Source: Pseudomonas gingeri (GTDB taxonomy: Bacteria > Pseudomonadota > Gammaproteobacteria > Pseudomonadales > Pseudomonadaceae). Taken from it: a stretch of DNA of 64,000 bases. Where the stretch lies: positions 338,639 to 402,638 of the forward strand of contig NZ_JACAOR010000001.1 in the NCBI RefSeq assembly GCF_013386115.1, written 5' to 3'. The notes under the pieces were generated by a model, which saw only the letters and a list, made by a program, of their open reading frames with translations, was not told the DNA's origin and ran no database searches. This document shows, one piece after another, positions 17,562 through 26,481 of the stretch (its first letter is position 1; each line of letters starts with the position of its first letter). Both the position numbers and the translations under genes were made by a program.

Positions 17562-19694
17562 TCAGAACCGCGTCTGCACCGCCAGCTCGAAGGTCCTTGG
17601 TGCCCCCAGGTAATACGCCGGGGAGACGTGGGCGAACTCGGCGTAGGTCTGGTTGGTCAGGTTGCGTACCCGGCCGGTCACCGAGGTGTGGCTATCGACC
17701 TTGTAGCTCAGGAACGTGCCATACAGGGTGTACGCCGGGACCCACTGGGTGTTGGCGCTGTCGGCATACACCGAGGCGACGTAACGGGCATCGACGCCAC
17801 CTTGCCAGCGCGGATCGAAATCATAGGTCAGCCACAGGTTGGCGACCCGCGCCGGCACGTTGGTGGGCGTATTGCCCTTGCGTGAGACCACGACCCCGGC
17901 GGCGTTCTTCTCGTTGAACTCATCGTATTGCGCATCGACCCAGGCGAAGTTGCCTTCGGCCAGCAGCTTCGACGTGATCTTCAGCGAACTGGCCAACTCG
18001 ATGCCCTTCGAGGATTGCTGTCCCACTGGCAGGGTGTTGGTCGGGTCCAGCGGGTCGGTGATGGCGAAGTCCTTGCGCTCGATCCGGTAGGCGGCGACGG
18101 TGGCCGAGCCGCGCCCCTGCAGATAATTGAACTTGCTGCCCACCTCCCATTGCTTGCCAGTGGACACCTCGAAGTTCTGCGTGCCGCTGGGCTGCTCGGC
18201 GGCGGTGCTGTACTGCACGTAGACATTGGCCGAGGGGATGAACTGCCAGGTCAGGCCGGCCCGCCCGGTGATCGGTTCCCAGCTGCGCTTGAGGTGGCGC
18301 GGGTTGCTCGCGGTCACCTGGCGATGATTGGTCACGTCCAGGTCGATCGCGTCGTAGCGCAGCCCCGTCAGCAGGGCCAGCTTGTCGGTCAGCATCAGCT
18401 GGTTTTCGACGAACAGGGCGCGGGTGGTGACTTCGTTGGTCTTGTCGCTGACAAAGCCCGGGCGGGTACCGGGGATGTCATAGAAATGCCCGGGATCGAA
18501 GTTGTCCGGGTCCACCGTGCTCGCTCCCTTGACGTTGAGCGGGTGGTTGGTGGTGCTGTTGACCCGGTACTCGAAGCCGCCGGCCCAGCGGCTGTCCAGG
18601 CCCAGCAGGGTGGACTGGTGACGCACCTCGAACTGGTTACCATCCTGCGTGCCGGAATGGCGCACCAGGTAGGCGGTGGAGCGGTTCACCGCGGTATTGC
18701 CGGCGTTGTACTGGTAGGTTTCCAGATCGCGGTAATCGCGCTCGGTATCCAGGTGATAGAGGGTGTTGTGCAGGCTGGTGCTGTCATTGATGCGGTAGTC
18801 GATGATCGAGCGCAGCCAGCGTGTGCGTTGCACGTACTGGCCGTCGGCGACGTTGTAATTGTTGAAGCGGTTGTGGTTGTCGATCTTCAGCTCGCCGACC
18901 TTGGGATTGAGCACGGGCGTGCCCCAGTACGGGCTGTCGACCACTTCGTCCTGGTACTCCAGGGCGAGGGTATGGGACAGGTCCGGCGTGAGGTCGCTGA
19001 GCAGGGAAAACGCCGCGCTCCAGGCATCGCGCTGGTTGCGGTCGATATAGCCGTTGCTGGCGTTGTGGCTGACATCCAGCCGGGCATAGTGCTGCACGTC
19101 CGCGCCCGGAGCGTTCAGGGCATGGTTGAAGCCGAAGGACGTTTCACTCGTATCGTTGCTGCCATAGCTGATCCGCCCCTCGGCGGCCTGCTCCTGGCGG
19201 TCGGCCAGCTTGGTGATGTAGTTCAGCGAGCCGCCGACGGAGCCGGCGCCATTGAGCAACGAAGAGGGGCCGCCGACCAGTTCCACCCGGTCATAGATCC
19301 AGGCATCCACCGGCCGCGCCAGGCCGGTCGGGACCACGATGCCGTTGAACATCTGGCTGACCTGGCCGCTGGTAAAACCCCGGTAGGAAACAAAGCCGCC
19401 GAAGCCGAGCGGGGCACTGGCGTTGACCCCCGGCAGGCTGTTGGCCGCGTCCTGGAAGTTGCGGGCGCCGTGGCGTTCGATGCTGTCGCGGTTGGCGACG
19501 CTGACCGAGGCCGGGGTTTCCCGCAGGCTCAGGCCCAGGCGCGAGCCGGTGCCGAGTGGAGCATCGAGGTCCAGGCCGGGGGCGGCGAGGTGTTCGCCTT
19601 CGATGGTGACGGGAGCGAGCTCAAGCGCATCTTGCGCCGAGGCCGTGGCGGACAGGCAGCCGAGCAGGCCCGCGAGCAGGGAGAGATGGTTCAT
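17562..19694 (-). CDS. TonB-dependent outer-membrane receptor (siderophore-receptor class)
   Basis: A 710-residue receptor. A Sec signal peptide ends at ATASAQ (residue 21); the plug domain covers about 40-175 (TPASVSVANRDSIERHGARN, YRGFTSGQVSQMFNGI, VELVGGPSSLLNGAGSVGG) and a 22-strand barrel follows, ending in the outer-membrane signature VQTRF with terminal Phe. No FecA/FpvA-type N-terminal signalling domain is present, so it is not wired to an ECF sigma/anti-sigma pair. The upstream gene on the same strand encodes a DUF2946 protein, a family seen beside copper receptors, so copper or a metal complex is as plausible a substrate as a ferric siderophore. I see no Fur-box-like sequence upstream. 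Confidence 0.88.
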   Translation of the reverse strand: MNHLSLLAGLLGCLSATASAQDALELAPVTIEGEHLAAPGLDLDAPLGTGSRLGLSLRETPASVSVANRDSIERHGARNFQDAANSLPGVNASAPLGFGGFVSYRGFTSGQVSQMFNGIVVPTGLARPVDAWIYDRVELVGGPSSLLNGAGSVGGSLNYITKLADRQEQAAEGRISYGSNDTSETSFGFNHALNAPGADVQHYARLDVSHNASNGYIDRNQRDAWSAAFSLLSDLTPDLSHTLALEYQDEVVDSPYWGTPVLNPKVGELKIDNHNRFNNYNVADGQYVQRTRWLRSIIDYRINDSTSLHNTLYHLDTERDYRDLETYQYNAGNTAVNRSTAYLVRHSGTQDGNQFEVRHQSTLLGLDSRWAGGFEYRVNSTTNHPLNVKGASTVDPDNFDPGHFYDIPGTRPGFVSDKTNEVTTRALFVENQLMLTDKLALLTGLRYDAIDLDVTNHRQVTASNPRHLKRSWEPITGRAGLTWQFIPSANVYVQYSTAAEQPSGTQNFEVSTGKQWEVGSKFNYLQGRGSATVAAYRIERKDFAITDPLDPTNTLPVGQQSSKGIELASSLKITSKLLAEGNFAWVDAQYDEFNEKNAAGVVVSRKGNTPTNVPARVANLWLTYDFDPRWQGGVDARYVASVYADSANTQWVPAYTLYGTFLSYKVDSHTSVTGRVRNLTNQTYAEFAHVSPAYYLGAPRTFELAVQTRF

Positions 19695-19789
19695 GGTGCA
19701 ATCCTGAAGTCATGGCGAATATCCAGCGCACGCCGATACGACACGGTTGGGCGTCGGGCGGGTGGGCTGATCGGGACAGGCGGAATGAC

Positions 19790-20176
19790 TCAGGCGAGCG
19801 GTGGCGCGCGCGGATTGGCCGAGGGCCAGGTGAAACGGGTGGGAATCTGCTCGTTGGCGACCCGGGTCAGGGGCGGGCTGTGCTGTTCCGGGAGAATCGC
19901 CAGGGTGAGGCTGGAGTTGAGCGCCGGTCCCATGCCGCCGCTGGAGCACAGCGGGCAGCCGAAGGCCTTGGCCAGGGTCGGCAACTGCTCACCGGTGGAA
20001 CTGCCGGAGAGCGGCGCCTGGGTGCGCGGGTCGATGGAGCAGAACTGGCCGCCGATGCCATTGAGCTGCTGGCCGACCATCTGTCCGTGACCGATGCTGC
20101 AGGCGAACACATTGAACAGGACGCAGCAATAAAGCATCCAGGCAATGAGTGAGCGATCGGTACGGGCGAGTTTCAT
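19790..20176 (-). CDS. DUF2946 family protein
   Basis: A 128-residue protein from ATG 20176. It has an N-terminal membrane segment (SLIAWMLYCCVLFNVFACSIGHGQM, about residues 8-32), a periplasmic part and the family CPLC motif in AFGCPLCSSGGMGP (about 78-91), then a Pro-rich tail. The CxxC plus the membrane anchor suggest metal binding; DUF2946 genes often sit beside TonB-dependent copper receptors and copper-handling genes. It ends 95 bases before the TonB receptor start on the same strand, consistent with a two-gene operon. A longer frame upstream is unlikely because the chosen ATG precedes the membrane helix directly. Confidence 0.75.
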   Translation of the reverse strand: MKLARTDRSLIAWMLYCCVLFNVFACSIGHGQMVGQQLNGIGGQFCSIDPRTQAPLSGSSTGEQLPTLAKAFGCPLCSSGGMGPALNSSLTLAILPEQHSPPLTRVANEQIPTRFTWPSANPRAPPLA

Positions 20177-20263
20177 GGCGGCGGACTCTATCAGGCCCGA
20201 CGAACGGTGACAAAGCCACGCCTGCACTTGCCCGTTCCCCTGTTCCCCTTTCGGCAGCCGCTG

Positions 20264-20285
20264 AAACCCGCCTGACACAGGCGGG
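20264..20285 (-). terminator. hairpin terminating the Gfo/Idh gene
   Basis: An eight-base perfect stem CCCGCCTG/CAGGCGGG lies a few bases beyond the stop of the minus-strand oxidoreductase and is followed, reading minus, by TTTC. It separates that gene from the downstream DUF2946-TonB pair. Confidence 0.5.
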
Positions 20286-20289
20286 CCGG

Positions 20290-21405
20290 CTACAATTCGT
20301 CGATATTCACCCAGCGCCTTTCATGGGCGGCGAGACGAATTGCCGCAGCCAGCCTTTCCACCTGCCAGGCCTCTTCGAAGTCGGGGCCTTCCTGACCTTG
20401 TCCCGCCAGCGCCTGGACCAGGGCATGGACTTCCAGGGTCTTCAGCTCGTTGTAGCCCAACTGATGCCCGGCCGCCGGGCTGAACGCGGCATAGCCCGGC
20501 AGGTTCGGTCCGGCCAGCAGGCGCTGGAAACCGTCCTGGCCGGCGCGACACAGGCGCAGTTCGTTCAGGCGCTCCTGATCGAATGCCAGGGTGCCGCGAG
20601 TGCCGCTGATCTCGACACTCAGGTGATTCTTGTAGCCGTGCTTGAGCCAGCTGCTGCTGAAGGTGCCGCGGGCGCCATTGGCGAAACGCAGCAGGGCGTG
20701 GGTCTGGTCATCGACGGCGATCAGGCGCTGTTCGCCGCTGCCGGCACTGGCCGGACGCCGGGCGTGGACGGTCTGGCTGTCGGCACAGACGGCAGTGATA
20801 TCTCCCAACAGATAACGCGACAGCGCCAACAGGTGGCTGCCGAGGTCGGCCAGTGCGCCACCGGCGTGTTGCGGGTCGCAGCGCCAGGACCAGGGCGCGG
20901 CCGGATCGGCCATGAAGTCTTCGCTGAACTCGCCCTGGAGGCTGATGATCTCGCCCAGCTCACCGCTGCGGATCATCTCTCGTGCGAGGACAATCATGGG
21001 GTTGTGCTGGTAGTTGTAGCCGACCCGCGTCACCACACCGGCATCGCGGGCGGCCTGGCGCATCTGGCTGGCCTGGTCGAGGCTGACCGCCAGGGGCTTT
21101 TCGCAGTACACCGGTTTGCCCGCGGCCAGCGCGGCCATGGCCATCGGGAAGTGCAAGTGGTTGGGGGTGGTGATCGCCACCAGTTGCACCTCGGGATCGT
21201 CGATCAGGCGCTGCCAGTCGCCGTGACCGCGTTCGAAACCCCAGGCCCTGGCACAGGACACGGCCCGCTGGGCATCGGCGTCGGCGAGGGTGCTCAGGCG
21301 CAGGCGCACCGGCAGTTCGAAGGCCGCGCTGACATTCCGAAAGGCCAGCGCGTGGGCGCGTCCCATGAATCCGGTACCGATCAGTCCTACGCCGAGTTCG
21401 CGCAT
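20290..21405 (-). CDS. Gfo/Idh/MocA family NAD(P)-dependent oxidoreductase
   Basis: A 371-residue protein with an N-terminal Rossmann fold (GVGLIGTGFMGRAHALAF, about residues 5-22), the family motif EKPLAVS with its conserved Lys (around residue 97) and a C-terminal alpha/beta domain containing GSHLLALSRYL. Members oxidise or reduce a hydroxyl on sugars, inositols or related polyols. The substrate is not readable; the ribose/inositol-class ABC importer 8.5 kb away is a possible but unproven partner. ATG 21405 is chosen because AAAGGG lies seven bases upstream; a TTG at 21411 is too close to that site. Confidence 0.87.
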   Translation of the reverse strand: MRELGVGLIGTGFMGRAHALAFRNVSAAFELPVRLRLSTLADADAQRAVSCARAWGFERGHGDWQRLIDDPEVQLVAITTPNHLHFPMAMAALAAGKPVYCEKPLAVSLDQASQMRQAARDAGVVTRVGYNYQHNPMIVLAREMIRSGELGEIISLQGEFSEDFMADPAAPWSWRCDPQHAGGALADLGSHLLALSRYLLGDITAVCADSQTVHARRPASAGSGEQRLIAVDDQTHALLRFANGARGTFSSSWLKHGYKNHLSVEISGTRGTLAFDQERLNELRLCRAGQDGFQRLLAGPNLPGYAAFSPAAGHQLGYNELKTLEVHALVQALAGQGQEGPDFEEAWQVERLAAAIRLAAHERRWVNIDEL

Positions 21406-21529
21406 TGCCAAGCCCTTTGATGGTTATTGTCTGGAGGGCTATTTATGGAATAAAAATTCACGCGACTCAAACGATAAAACCTCATTTCTACCTCAGAAAA
21501 ACCTCAATTCGCATGGATCGGCCCACCAA

Positions 21530-21554
21530 TAAAAAAGGCAGCCCGTGGGCTGCC
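21530..21554 (-). terminator. intrinsic terminator after the SDR gene
   Basis: The perfect palindrome GGCAGCCCGTGGGCTGCC (21537-21554) is followed on the minus strand by TTTTTTATT. It ends transcription of the SDR and phosphotransferase genes. Confidence 0.9.
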
Positions 21555-21589
21555 TCGATGTGCATGTGCCTGATTCAGGACAGGAAGGT

Positions 21590-22357
21590 TCAGGACAGGA
21601 AACCACCGTCCACATTCAGCGAAACGCCAGTGGTGTAGCTCGATGCGTCGCTGGCCAGGTACAGCACCGCACCGGCCATCTCGCTCGGCTCGGCCACGCG
21701 CTTGAGCGGGATCTGTTGCAACGCGGTCTTGAGGATCGCGTCGTTCTTGACCAGGGCCGAGGCGAACTTGGTGTCGGTCAGGCCCGGCAGCAGGGCGTTG
21801 CAACGAATGCCGAACTGCGCGCATTCCTTGGCGAAGACCTTGGTCATGTTGATCACGGCGGCCTTGGTCACCGAATAGATGCCCTGGAACACCCCAGGGG
21901 AAATGCCGTTGATCGAGGCCACGTTGATGATGCTGCCGCCGCCGTTGTCGCGCATCAGCTTGCCGGCCTCCACCGACATGAAGAAATAACCGCGGATATT
22001 CACGTCGACGGTCTTCTGGAAGGCGCTCAGGTCGGTGTCCAGCACGTTGCAGAACTGCGGGTTGGTAGCGGCGTTGTTGACCAGGATGTCCAGGCGTCCG
22101 AACTGCTCGCGGATGGCGGCGAAGACCTGGGTGATCTGCTCCATTTCGCCGATATGACAGGCAATGGCGGTGGCCTTGCCCCCTTCGGCGACGATCGCGT
22201 CGGCGACGTGCTGGCAGCCGTCGAGCTTGCGGCTCGAGACAATCACATGGGCGCCTTGCTGGGCCAGCAGCCGGGCGATGGCTTCACCGATGCCACGGCT
22301 GGCGCCGGAGACAAAGGCAATCTTGCCGTCGAGGTCGAACAACTGAGTCTTGGACAT
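21590..22357 (-). CDS. short-chain dehydrogenase/reductase
   Basis: A 255-residue classical SDR: cofactor motif VSGASRGIGEAIA (about residues 16-28), NNAATNP, catalytic Ser in VASINGIS and the Tyr/Lys pair in YSVTKAA, ending LNVDGGFLS. The fingerprint suggests NADP(H) or NAD(H)-dependent oxidation of a hydroxyacyl or similar alcohol, substrate unknown. It is 25 bases downstream of the phosphotransferase gene and co-transcribed with it. In P. aeruginosa PAO1, as I recall it, this pair adjoins the SCP2/phosphatase/sohB genes; here they are separated by the pip locus. Confidence 0.9.
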   Translation of the reverse strand: MSKTQLFDLDGKIAFVSGASRGIGEAIARLLAQQGAHVIVSSRKLDGCQHVADAIVAEGGKATAIACHIGEMEQITQVFAAIREQFGRLDILVNNAATNPQFCNVLDTDLSAFQKTVDVNIRGYFFMSVEAGKLMRDNGGGSIINVASINGISPGVFQGIYSVTKAAVINMTKVFAKECAQFGIRCNALLPGLTDTKFASALVKNDAILKTALQQIPLKRVAEPSEMAGAVLYLASDASSYTTGVSLNVDGGFLS

Positions 22358-22382
22358 GGTTTTTCCCTTGTTGTGGTCGCGG

Positions 22383-23450
22383 TCAGAGGCTGGATTTATG
22401 GATGACTTGCAGGCTCATCTGCTCCAGCAGCTTGTTCATGTGAATGAACTGCGCAAAGCGTTTGTCCTGGGTCTGGCCGTGGAAGAAACGGTAGTAGATC
22501 TGCTGCACGATACCGGCCAGGCGGAACAGGCCGTAGGTGTAGTAGAAGTCGAAGTTGTCGATCGACAGGCCCGAGCGCTCGGCGTAGTAGTCGACGAACT
22601 GGCGGCGGCTGAGCATGCCCGGCGCATGGCTGGGCTGACGGCGCATCAGTTGCACCGGCGCCGGGTCGCCGGCCTCGATCCAGTAGGCGAGGGTATTGCC
22701 CAGGTCCATCAGCGGGTTGCCGAGGGTGGTCAGTTCCCAGTCGAGCACGCCGATGATCTGCATCGGGTTCTGCGGGTCGAGGATCACGTTGTCGAAACGA
22801 TAGTCGTTGTGAACGATGCTCGAGGTCGGATGGTCGGCGGGCATCTTGTCGTTCAGCCAGGCCTTGACCGTTTCCCAGTTCGGGGCGTCCGGGGTCAGGG
22901 CCTTTTCATAACGTTCGCTCCAGCCGCGGATCTGCCGGGCGACATAACCCTCGGGCTTGCCCAGGTCGGCCAGGCCGCAGGCGTTGTAGTCGACGCGGTG
23001 CAGTTCCACCAGGCGATCGATAAAGCTCTTGCACAGGGTCTCGGTCTGGGCGGCATCGAGGCCCAGTTCCGGCGGCAGGTCGGAACGCAGGATGATGCCC
23101 TTGACCCGCTCCATCACATAGAACTCGGCGCCGATCACGCTCTCGTCGGTGCAATGGGCATAGGCTTTCGGACAGTACGGAAAGCCGTCCTTGAGCTGGT
23201 TGAGAATGCGGAATTCGCGCCCCATGTCGTGGGCCGACTTGGCCTTGTGGCCGAACGGCGGACGCCGCAGGACGAACTCCTGCTCGGGGTACTGGATCAG
23301 GTAGGTCAGGTTCGAGGCACCGCCGGGGAACTGGCTGATGCTCGGCAGGCCGCTGAGGCCTGGAATATGCGCCTTGAGGTACGGATCGATCAGGCCGGCA
23401 TCGAGTTCTTCGCCTGCCCGGATACGGGTGGACTGGTCAGTAAGCGCCAT
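22383..23450 (-). CDS. phosphotransferase family protein (ACAD10/11-like APH fold)
   Basis: A 355-residue aminoglycoside-phosphotransferase-fold kinase. Visible landmarks are the nucleotide loop FPGGASNLTYLI, the Lys-bearing FVLRRPP, the Brenner loop HNDYRFDNVIL with catalytic Asp, and the metal-binding GVLDWELTTLGNP. This subfamily is homologous to the kinase part of mammalian ACAD10/11, which phosphorylates 4-hydroxyacyl-CoAs during their catabolism. With an SDR next to it and SCP2 and phosphatase genes across the insertion, a role in unusual fatty-acid degradation is inferred. Start ATG 23450 follows AAGGGA five bases upstream. Confidence 0.9.
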   Translation of the reverse strand: MALTDQSTRIRAGEELDAGLIDPYLKAHIPGLSGLPSISQFPGGASNLTYLIQYPEQEFVLRRPPFGHKAKSAHDMGREFRILNQLKDGFPYCPKAYAHCTDESVIGAEFYVMERVKGIILRSDLPPELGLDAAQTETLCKSFIDRLVELHRVDYNACGLADLGKPEGYVARQIRGWSERYEKALTPDAPNWETVKAWLNDKMPADHPTSSIVHNDYRFDNVILDPQNPMQIIGVLDWELTTLGNPLMDLGNTLAYWIEAGDPAPVQLMRRQPSHAPGMLSRRQFVDYYAERSGLSIDNFDFYYTYGLFRLAGIVQQIYYRFFHGQTQDKRFAQFIHMNKLLEQMSLQVIHKSSL

Positions 23451-23600
23451 GCTTATCCCTTCTGCTTATTCTGGAGGCCAGAGATTATTGGCTAATCTAA
23501 TGCTCGCCCGGCAGGGTCACAAGCAAGACCCGGCCTTATAGGTCTGCGTGTTGCAGGATAATCAGCGTTCCTGATGCGCGAGCAGAAATCCAGGGTAGCC

Positions 23601-23629
23601 GAAAAAGCCCGGTCTGGATCAGACCGGGC
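23601..23629 (-). terminator. intrinsic terminator after the first proline iminopeptidase
   Basis: A ten-base perfect stem GCCCGGTCTG/CAGACCGGGC (23607-23616, 23620-23629) followed on the minus strand by five T residues. It isolates the pip locus from the phosphotransferase operon. Confidence 0.92.
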
Positions 23630-23662
23630 AGTTCTGTCGGCGGCAGGGCGGGAAGGTACGCT

Positions 23663-24562
23663 CTAGAGGCTTTCGTCGAGGAATTGCACAACCGTGCCCA
23701 TGCAGGCCTGGCGTTCTTCGACGTGGGGCATGTGGCTGGAGTCTTCGAACAGCGCCCAGCGCGCGCCGGCGATCTTCTCGACATAGGGCCGGACCACCGC
23801 TTCGGTGGCTTCGTCATGGCGCCCGGAGATCACCAGGGTCGGGACTTTCACCAGGTGCAGGCGGTCGATGATGGTCCAGTCCTTCAGCGAGCCGATGACG
23901 TGGAACTCGGTCGGGCCGCTCATGGTGTGATAGACGGTGGGGTCGGCATCGACCTGGGCGAAGGTGCGGGCCACTTCATCCGGCCAGGGAGTGATGCGGC
24001 AGACATGGCGATCATAGAACGCCCGTGACGCTTCGACGTATTCCGGGTCGTTGTAGGTGCCGGCCTGCTCGTGCTTGAGCAGGGCCTGCTGGACGGCCGC
24101 GGGCAACTGCTCGCGCAGGCGATTGGCTTCGCTGACCCAGGTGCGCATGCACGAGGGCGAGTTGGCGAGGATCATCGCCTTGAGTCCCGCCGGTTGACGC
24201 ACCGCGTGTTCGCTGGCGAGCATGCCGCCCCAGGACTGGCCGAGCAGTACGTAGTGCTGGCGGATGCCCAGGTGGTCGAGCAGGTTGTCCAGTTCATCGA
24301 GGAACAGCTGGACGGTCCAGAAGGACGGATCCTGGTGGGGCAGGTGGGTCGACTTGCCGTTGCCCAGCTGGTCGTAGTGGACCACTGCGTGGCCGCTGGC
24401 GGCGATGTCCTTGAAGGCGTCGACATAGTCATGGGTACAGCCCGGGCCGCCGTGGAGGATCACCAGGGGCGTACGACCGTTGGCCAGGTCGCCGGTGACA
24501 CGGTACCAGGTCTGGTACGGGCCGAAGTGCGCAAAGCCTTCGCGTATTTCGTTGAATTCCAT
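23663..24562 (-). CDS. pipA: proline iminopeptidase-like alpha/beta hydrolase (PipA-type)
   Basis: A 299-residue S33-family aminopeptidase. The oxyanion-hole [10 protein letters not shown] motif (37-46), the nucleophile elbow GQSWGGM with Ser110, the Asp in SGRHDEAT and the His in DSSHMPH give the full triad. It hydrolyses N-terminal proline or another small residue from peptides or amides. It lies directly downstream of the LuxR solo on the same strand; 58 bases upstream of its ATG (24620-24642) is a motif also found before the other iminopeptidase gene. Genes of this type are the known targets of PipR/XccR/OryR regulators. ATG 24562 is preferred over 24622 because of a GGGAG site nine bases before it. 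Which of the two iminopeptidases corresponds to GM79 pipA is uncertain. Confidence 0.88.
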   Translation of the reverse strand: MEFNEIREGFAHFGPYQTWYRVTGDLANGRTPLVILHGGPGCTHDYVDAFKDIAASGHAVVHYDQLGNGKSTHLPHQDPSFWTVQLFLDELDNLLDHLGIRQHYVLLGQSWGGMLASEHAVRQPAGLKAMILANSPSCMRTWVSEANRLREQLPAAVQQALLKHEQAGTYNDPEYVEASRAFYDRHVCRITPWPDEVARTFAQVDADPTVYHTMSGPTEFHVIGSLKDWTIIDRLHLVKVPTLVISGRHDEATEAVVRPYVEKIAGARWALFEDSSHMPHVEERQACMGTVVQFLDESL

Positions 24563-24619
24563 TTCTTCAGACTCCCTGAATGCACGATTCAGGGCACGAT
24601 AGCGAAACTTTTCCGCCGG

Positions 24620-24642
24620 CATAACTAGGTGAATTGATAGGT
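24620..24642 (-). promoter_or_regulatory. candidate LuxR-solo operator upstream of the first iminopeptidase
   Basis: Reading minus, ACCTAT-N8-CTAG-TTATG. The same arrangement occurs at 25498-25521 ahead of the divergent iminopeptidase. It lies between the regulator stop codon and the iminopeptidase start and resembles a degenerate lux box. Assignment as binding site is inference. Confidence 0.5.
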
Positions 24643-24652
24643 TTTTGCCGGG

Positions 24653-25417
24653 TCAGCTGTCGAGCAACCGGTAGTGCACCGCCCGCAATACCGCCTGCAC
24701 GCGGTTTTTTGCCCCCAACTTGTGCATGGCGGAGGCCAGGTGCAGGGTCACCGTAGCCAGGGAACGGTGCAGGTGCTCGGCGATTTCCTTGGCGGTGAGG
24801 CCCTCGGCTGCCCATTGCAGGCATTCGCGCTCACGCCGGGTCAGGCGAATATGCGGATATACGCGCATTTCAGGGCTGAATAAAGGGTAGGCGGCTTCCT
24901 GTAGTGCGTGGGAAATGACGCTGAAATCCGTAAGGGTTTGTCGCGCATCCTTTAGGACATATTTACCGTTGCCCGTACGCAGCCCGGTCAACGAGGCGAA
25001 GCCACCCTTCGGCAGGTGGATCGGCACGCTGACGCCGCAGGTCATCTGCCGGTCGTGCAGGTAGCTGGTCACGGGGGAATGGCGCTGGTCGATGACCTTT
25101 TGCAGGGCGGTTTCGGCCTTGGGCTGATAGGACCAGACAAAGGGCGCGACGGTGCCCAGCGCCAGGTATTGCACGGGGTCTATCTGGTAGAAGCCGTGTT
25201 CGCACCAGAGCGAGTGCCAGTCCGCCGGGGTGTTGCGGACCTTGAGCACGGATGGGGTGATCATGCTGCCGTCATGGTCCAGCGGCACCGGTGTGTAGTC
25301 GTACACCAGGGCATCGAATCCCAGGTGACCCGCGAGTATCAGCGCGTTGTCCATCAGCTCGTCCATGTTGTTCCCGGACAAGCGGCGGGTATCGACCTCA
25401 GAGAATTTGACCTGCAT
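24653..25417 (-). CDS. pipR: PipR/PsoR-type LuxR solo transcription factor
   Basis: A 254-residue LuxR-family regulator with an autoinducer-binding domain (about 10-170) and a GerE helix-turn-helix (189-252; LTRRERECLQWAAEGLTAKE). Aligned to TraR, Trp57 is kept (W67), Tyr61 is replaced by Trp (W71), and Asp70-Pro71 (D80-P81), Trp85 (W95) and Gly113 (G128) are kept. The Tyr-to-Trp change marks the subfamily that answers plant compounds rather than acyl-homoserine lactones; OryR-type members also change Trp57 to Met. No luxI gene is nearby. Flanking iminopeptidase genes and a peptide ABC transporter match the PipR system of Pseudomonas sp. GM79. Start ATG 25417 follows an AGGAGAGGAAAGG site. 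Confidence 0.88.
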   Translation of the reverse strand: MQVKFSEVDTRRLSGNNMDELMDNALILAGHLGFDALVYDYTPVPLDHDGSMITPSVLKVRNTPADWHSLWCEHGFYQIDPVQYLALGTVAPFVWSYQPKAETALQKVIDQRHSPVTSYLHDRQMTCGVSVPIHLPKGGFASLTGLRTGNGKYVLKDARQTLTDFSVISHALQEAAYPLFSPEMRVYPHIRLTRRERECLQWAAEGLTAKEIAEHLHRSLATVTLHLASAMHKLGAKNRVQAVLRAVHYRLLDS

Positions 25418-25497
25418 CCTTTCCTCTCCTGAATAAATTTCAATCCTGAAATCAAGCAAGTAGAATGCCACGCCGCGGCGAGGGACAGCCAGACCAA

Positions 25498-25521
25498 ACC
25501 TATAAGAATTGCTAGCTTATG
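25498..25521 (+). promoter_or_regulatory. candidate LuxR-solo operator upstream of the iminopeptidase-ABC operon
   Basis: ACCTAT-N8-CTAG-C-TTATG, embedded in an imperfect palindrome CCTATAAG/CTTATGGG. It lies 66 bases before the start codon and 80 bases before the divergent regulator start, a position suited to activation. The element is shared with 24620-24642. Confidence 0.55.
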
Positions 25522-25587
25522 GGCTCGGAAATTCCCCGCTAGGGTGAAGCCGACAGGCTACAAGAGTCTGCAACAGGGAGAGTGGCA

Positions 25588-26481
25588 ATGTGGTACGAAC
25601 TGGAACCGGATCAGCGTTACACCCTTGAAGTCGATGGCCACAGCATAGTGGTCTACAGCTACGGCAGTGGCGATGAGGTGCTCTTGTGCCTCAACGGCGG
25701 CCCTGGCCTGCCATGCGACTACCTGCGCGATGCCCATGGCTGGCTGAAGGAAAAGGGCTTGCGGGTGGTGGCGTTCGACCAGTTGGGTACCGGCGCGTCC
25801 GACCGCCCCAGCGACCCGGCATTGTGGGATATCACCCGTTACGTCGCCGAAGTCGAGCATGTACGCCAGGCCCTGGAACTGGGGCGGGTGCATATGCTCG
25901 GCCATTCCTGGGGTGGCTGGCTGGCCATCGAGTACGCGATCCATCATCCGCAGCACCTCAAGACCCTGGTTCTGGAAAACACTGTCGGCGATATCCCGCA
26001 CCTGACCGGGGAACTCGAGCGTCTGCGTGGGGCCCTGGGCAGCGAGACCGTGGCGATGATGCAGCGCCATGAGGCCATGGGCACCCTGGATCACCCGCAG
26101 TACCAGGCGGCGATCACCTTGCTCAACTATCGGCATGTGTGCCGCCTCGACGAATGGCCGGCACCGGTCAGGCGTTCGCTGGACGACTGGAACATGGGGC
26201 CGTACGAGGCCATGCAGGGCCCCAACGAGTTCCTCTATGTCGGCAATCTCAAGGACTGGAACCGCATCGAGCAGATGGCCGACTTCACGATGCCGGTGCT
26301 GATCACCACCGGCCAGCACGACGAACTGACCCCGGCCTGTGCCTATCGGATGAAACGCGCGCTCCAGGATGTCGAGCTGCATGTGTTCCCCAACAGCAGC
26401 CATATGCCGTTCTACGAGGAACCCGAGGCCTACTTCCCGGTGCTGCTCGACTTCCTCCAGCGTCATCGGGGCGCTGCATGA
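25588..26481 (+). CDS. proline iminopeptidase-like alpha/beta hydrolase, first gene of ABC operon
   Basis: A 297-residue S33-family hydrolase and paralogue of the minus-strand gene at 23663-24562. It has NGGPGLPCDY (36-45), nucleophile elbow GHSWGGW with Ser107, Asp in TGQHDELT and His in NSSHMPF. No signal peptide, so cytoplasmic. ATG 25588 follows AGGGAG at 25575-25580. It overlaps the permease gene by ATGA, so the enzyme and transporter are made together; it may process the imported compound or peptide. Regulation by the divergent LuxR solo through the 25498-25521 element is inferred from the architecture of known pip loci. Confidence 0.88.
   Translation: MWYELEPDQRYTLEVDGHSIVVYSYGSGDEVLLCLNGGPGLPCDYLRDAHGWLKEKGLRVVAFDQLGTGASDRPSDPALWDITRYVAEVEHVRQALELGRVHMLGHSWGGWLAIEYAIHHPQHLKTLVLENTVGDIPHLTGELERLRGALGSETVAMMQRHEAMGTLDHPQYQAAITLLNYRHVCRLDEWPAPVRRSLDDWNMGPYEAMQGPNEFLYVGNLKDWNRIEQMADFTMPVLITTGQHDELTPACAYRMKRALQDVELHVFPNSSHMPFYEEPEAYFPVLLDFLQRHRGAA

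Noticed and set aside
17562..20289. A Fur box before the TonB receptor or DUF2946 gene
   Set aside because: No GATAATGATAATCATTATC-like sequence is seen in the upstream intervals.
24620..24642. A perfect acyl-homoserine lactone lux box
   Set aside because: Only one arm resembles ACCTGT-type lux halves; the two shared copies are better described as a distinct motif, and no luxI is present.
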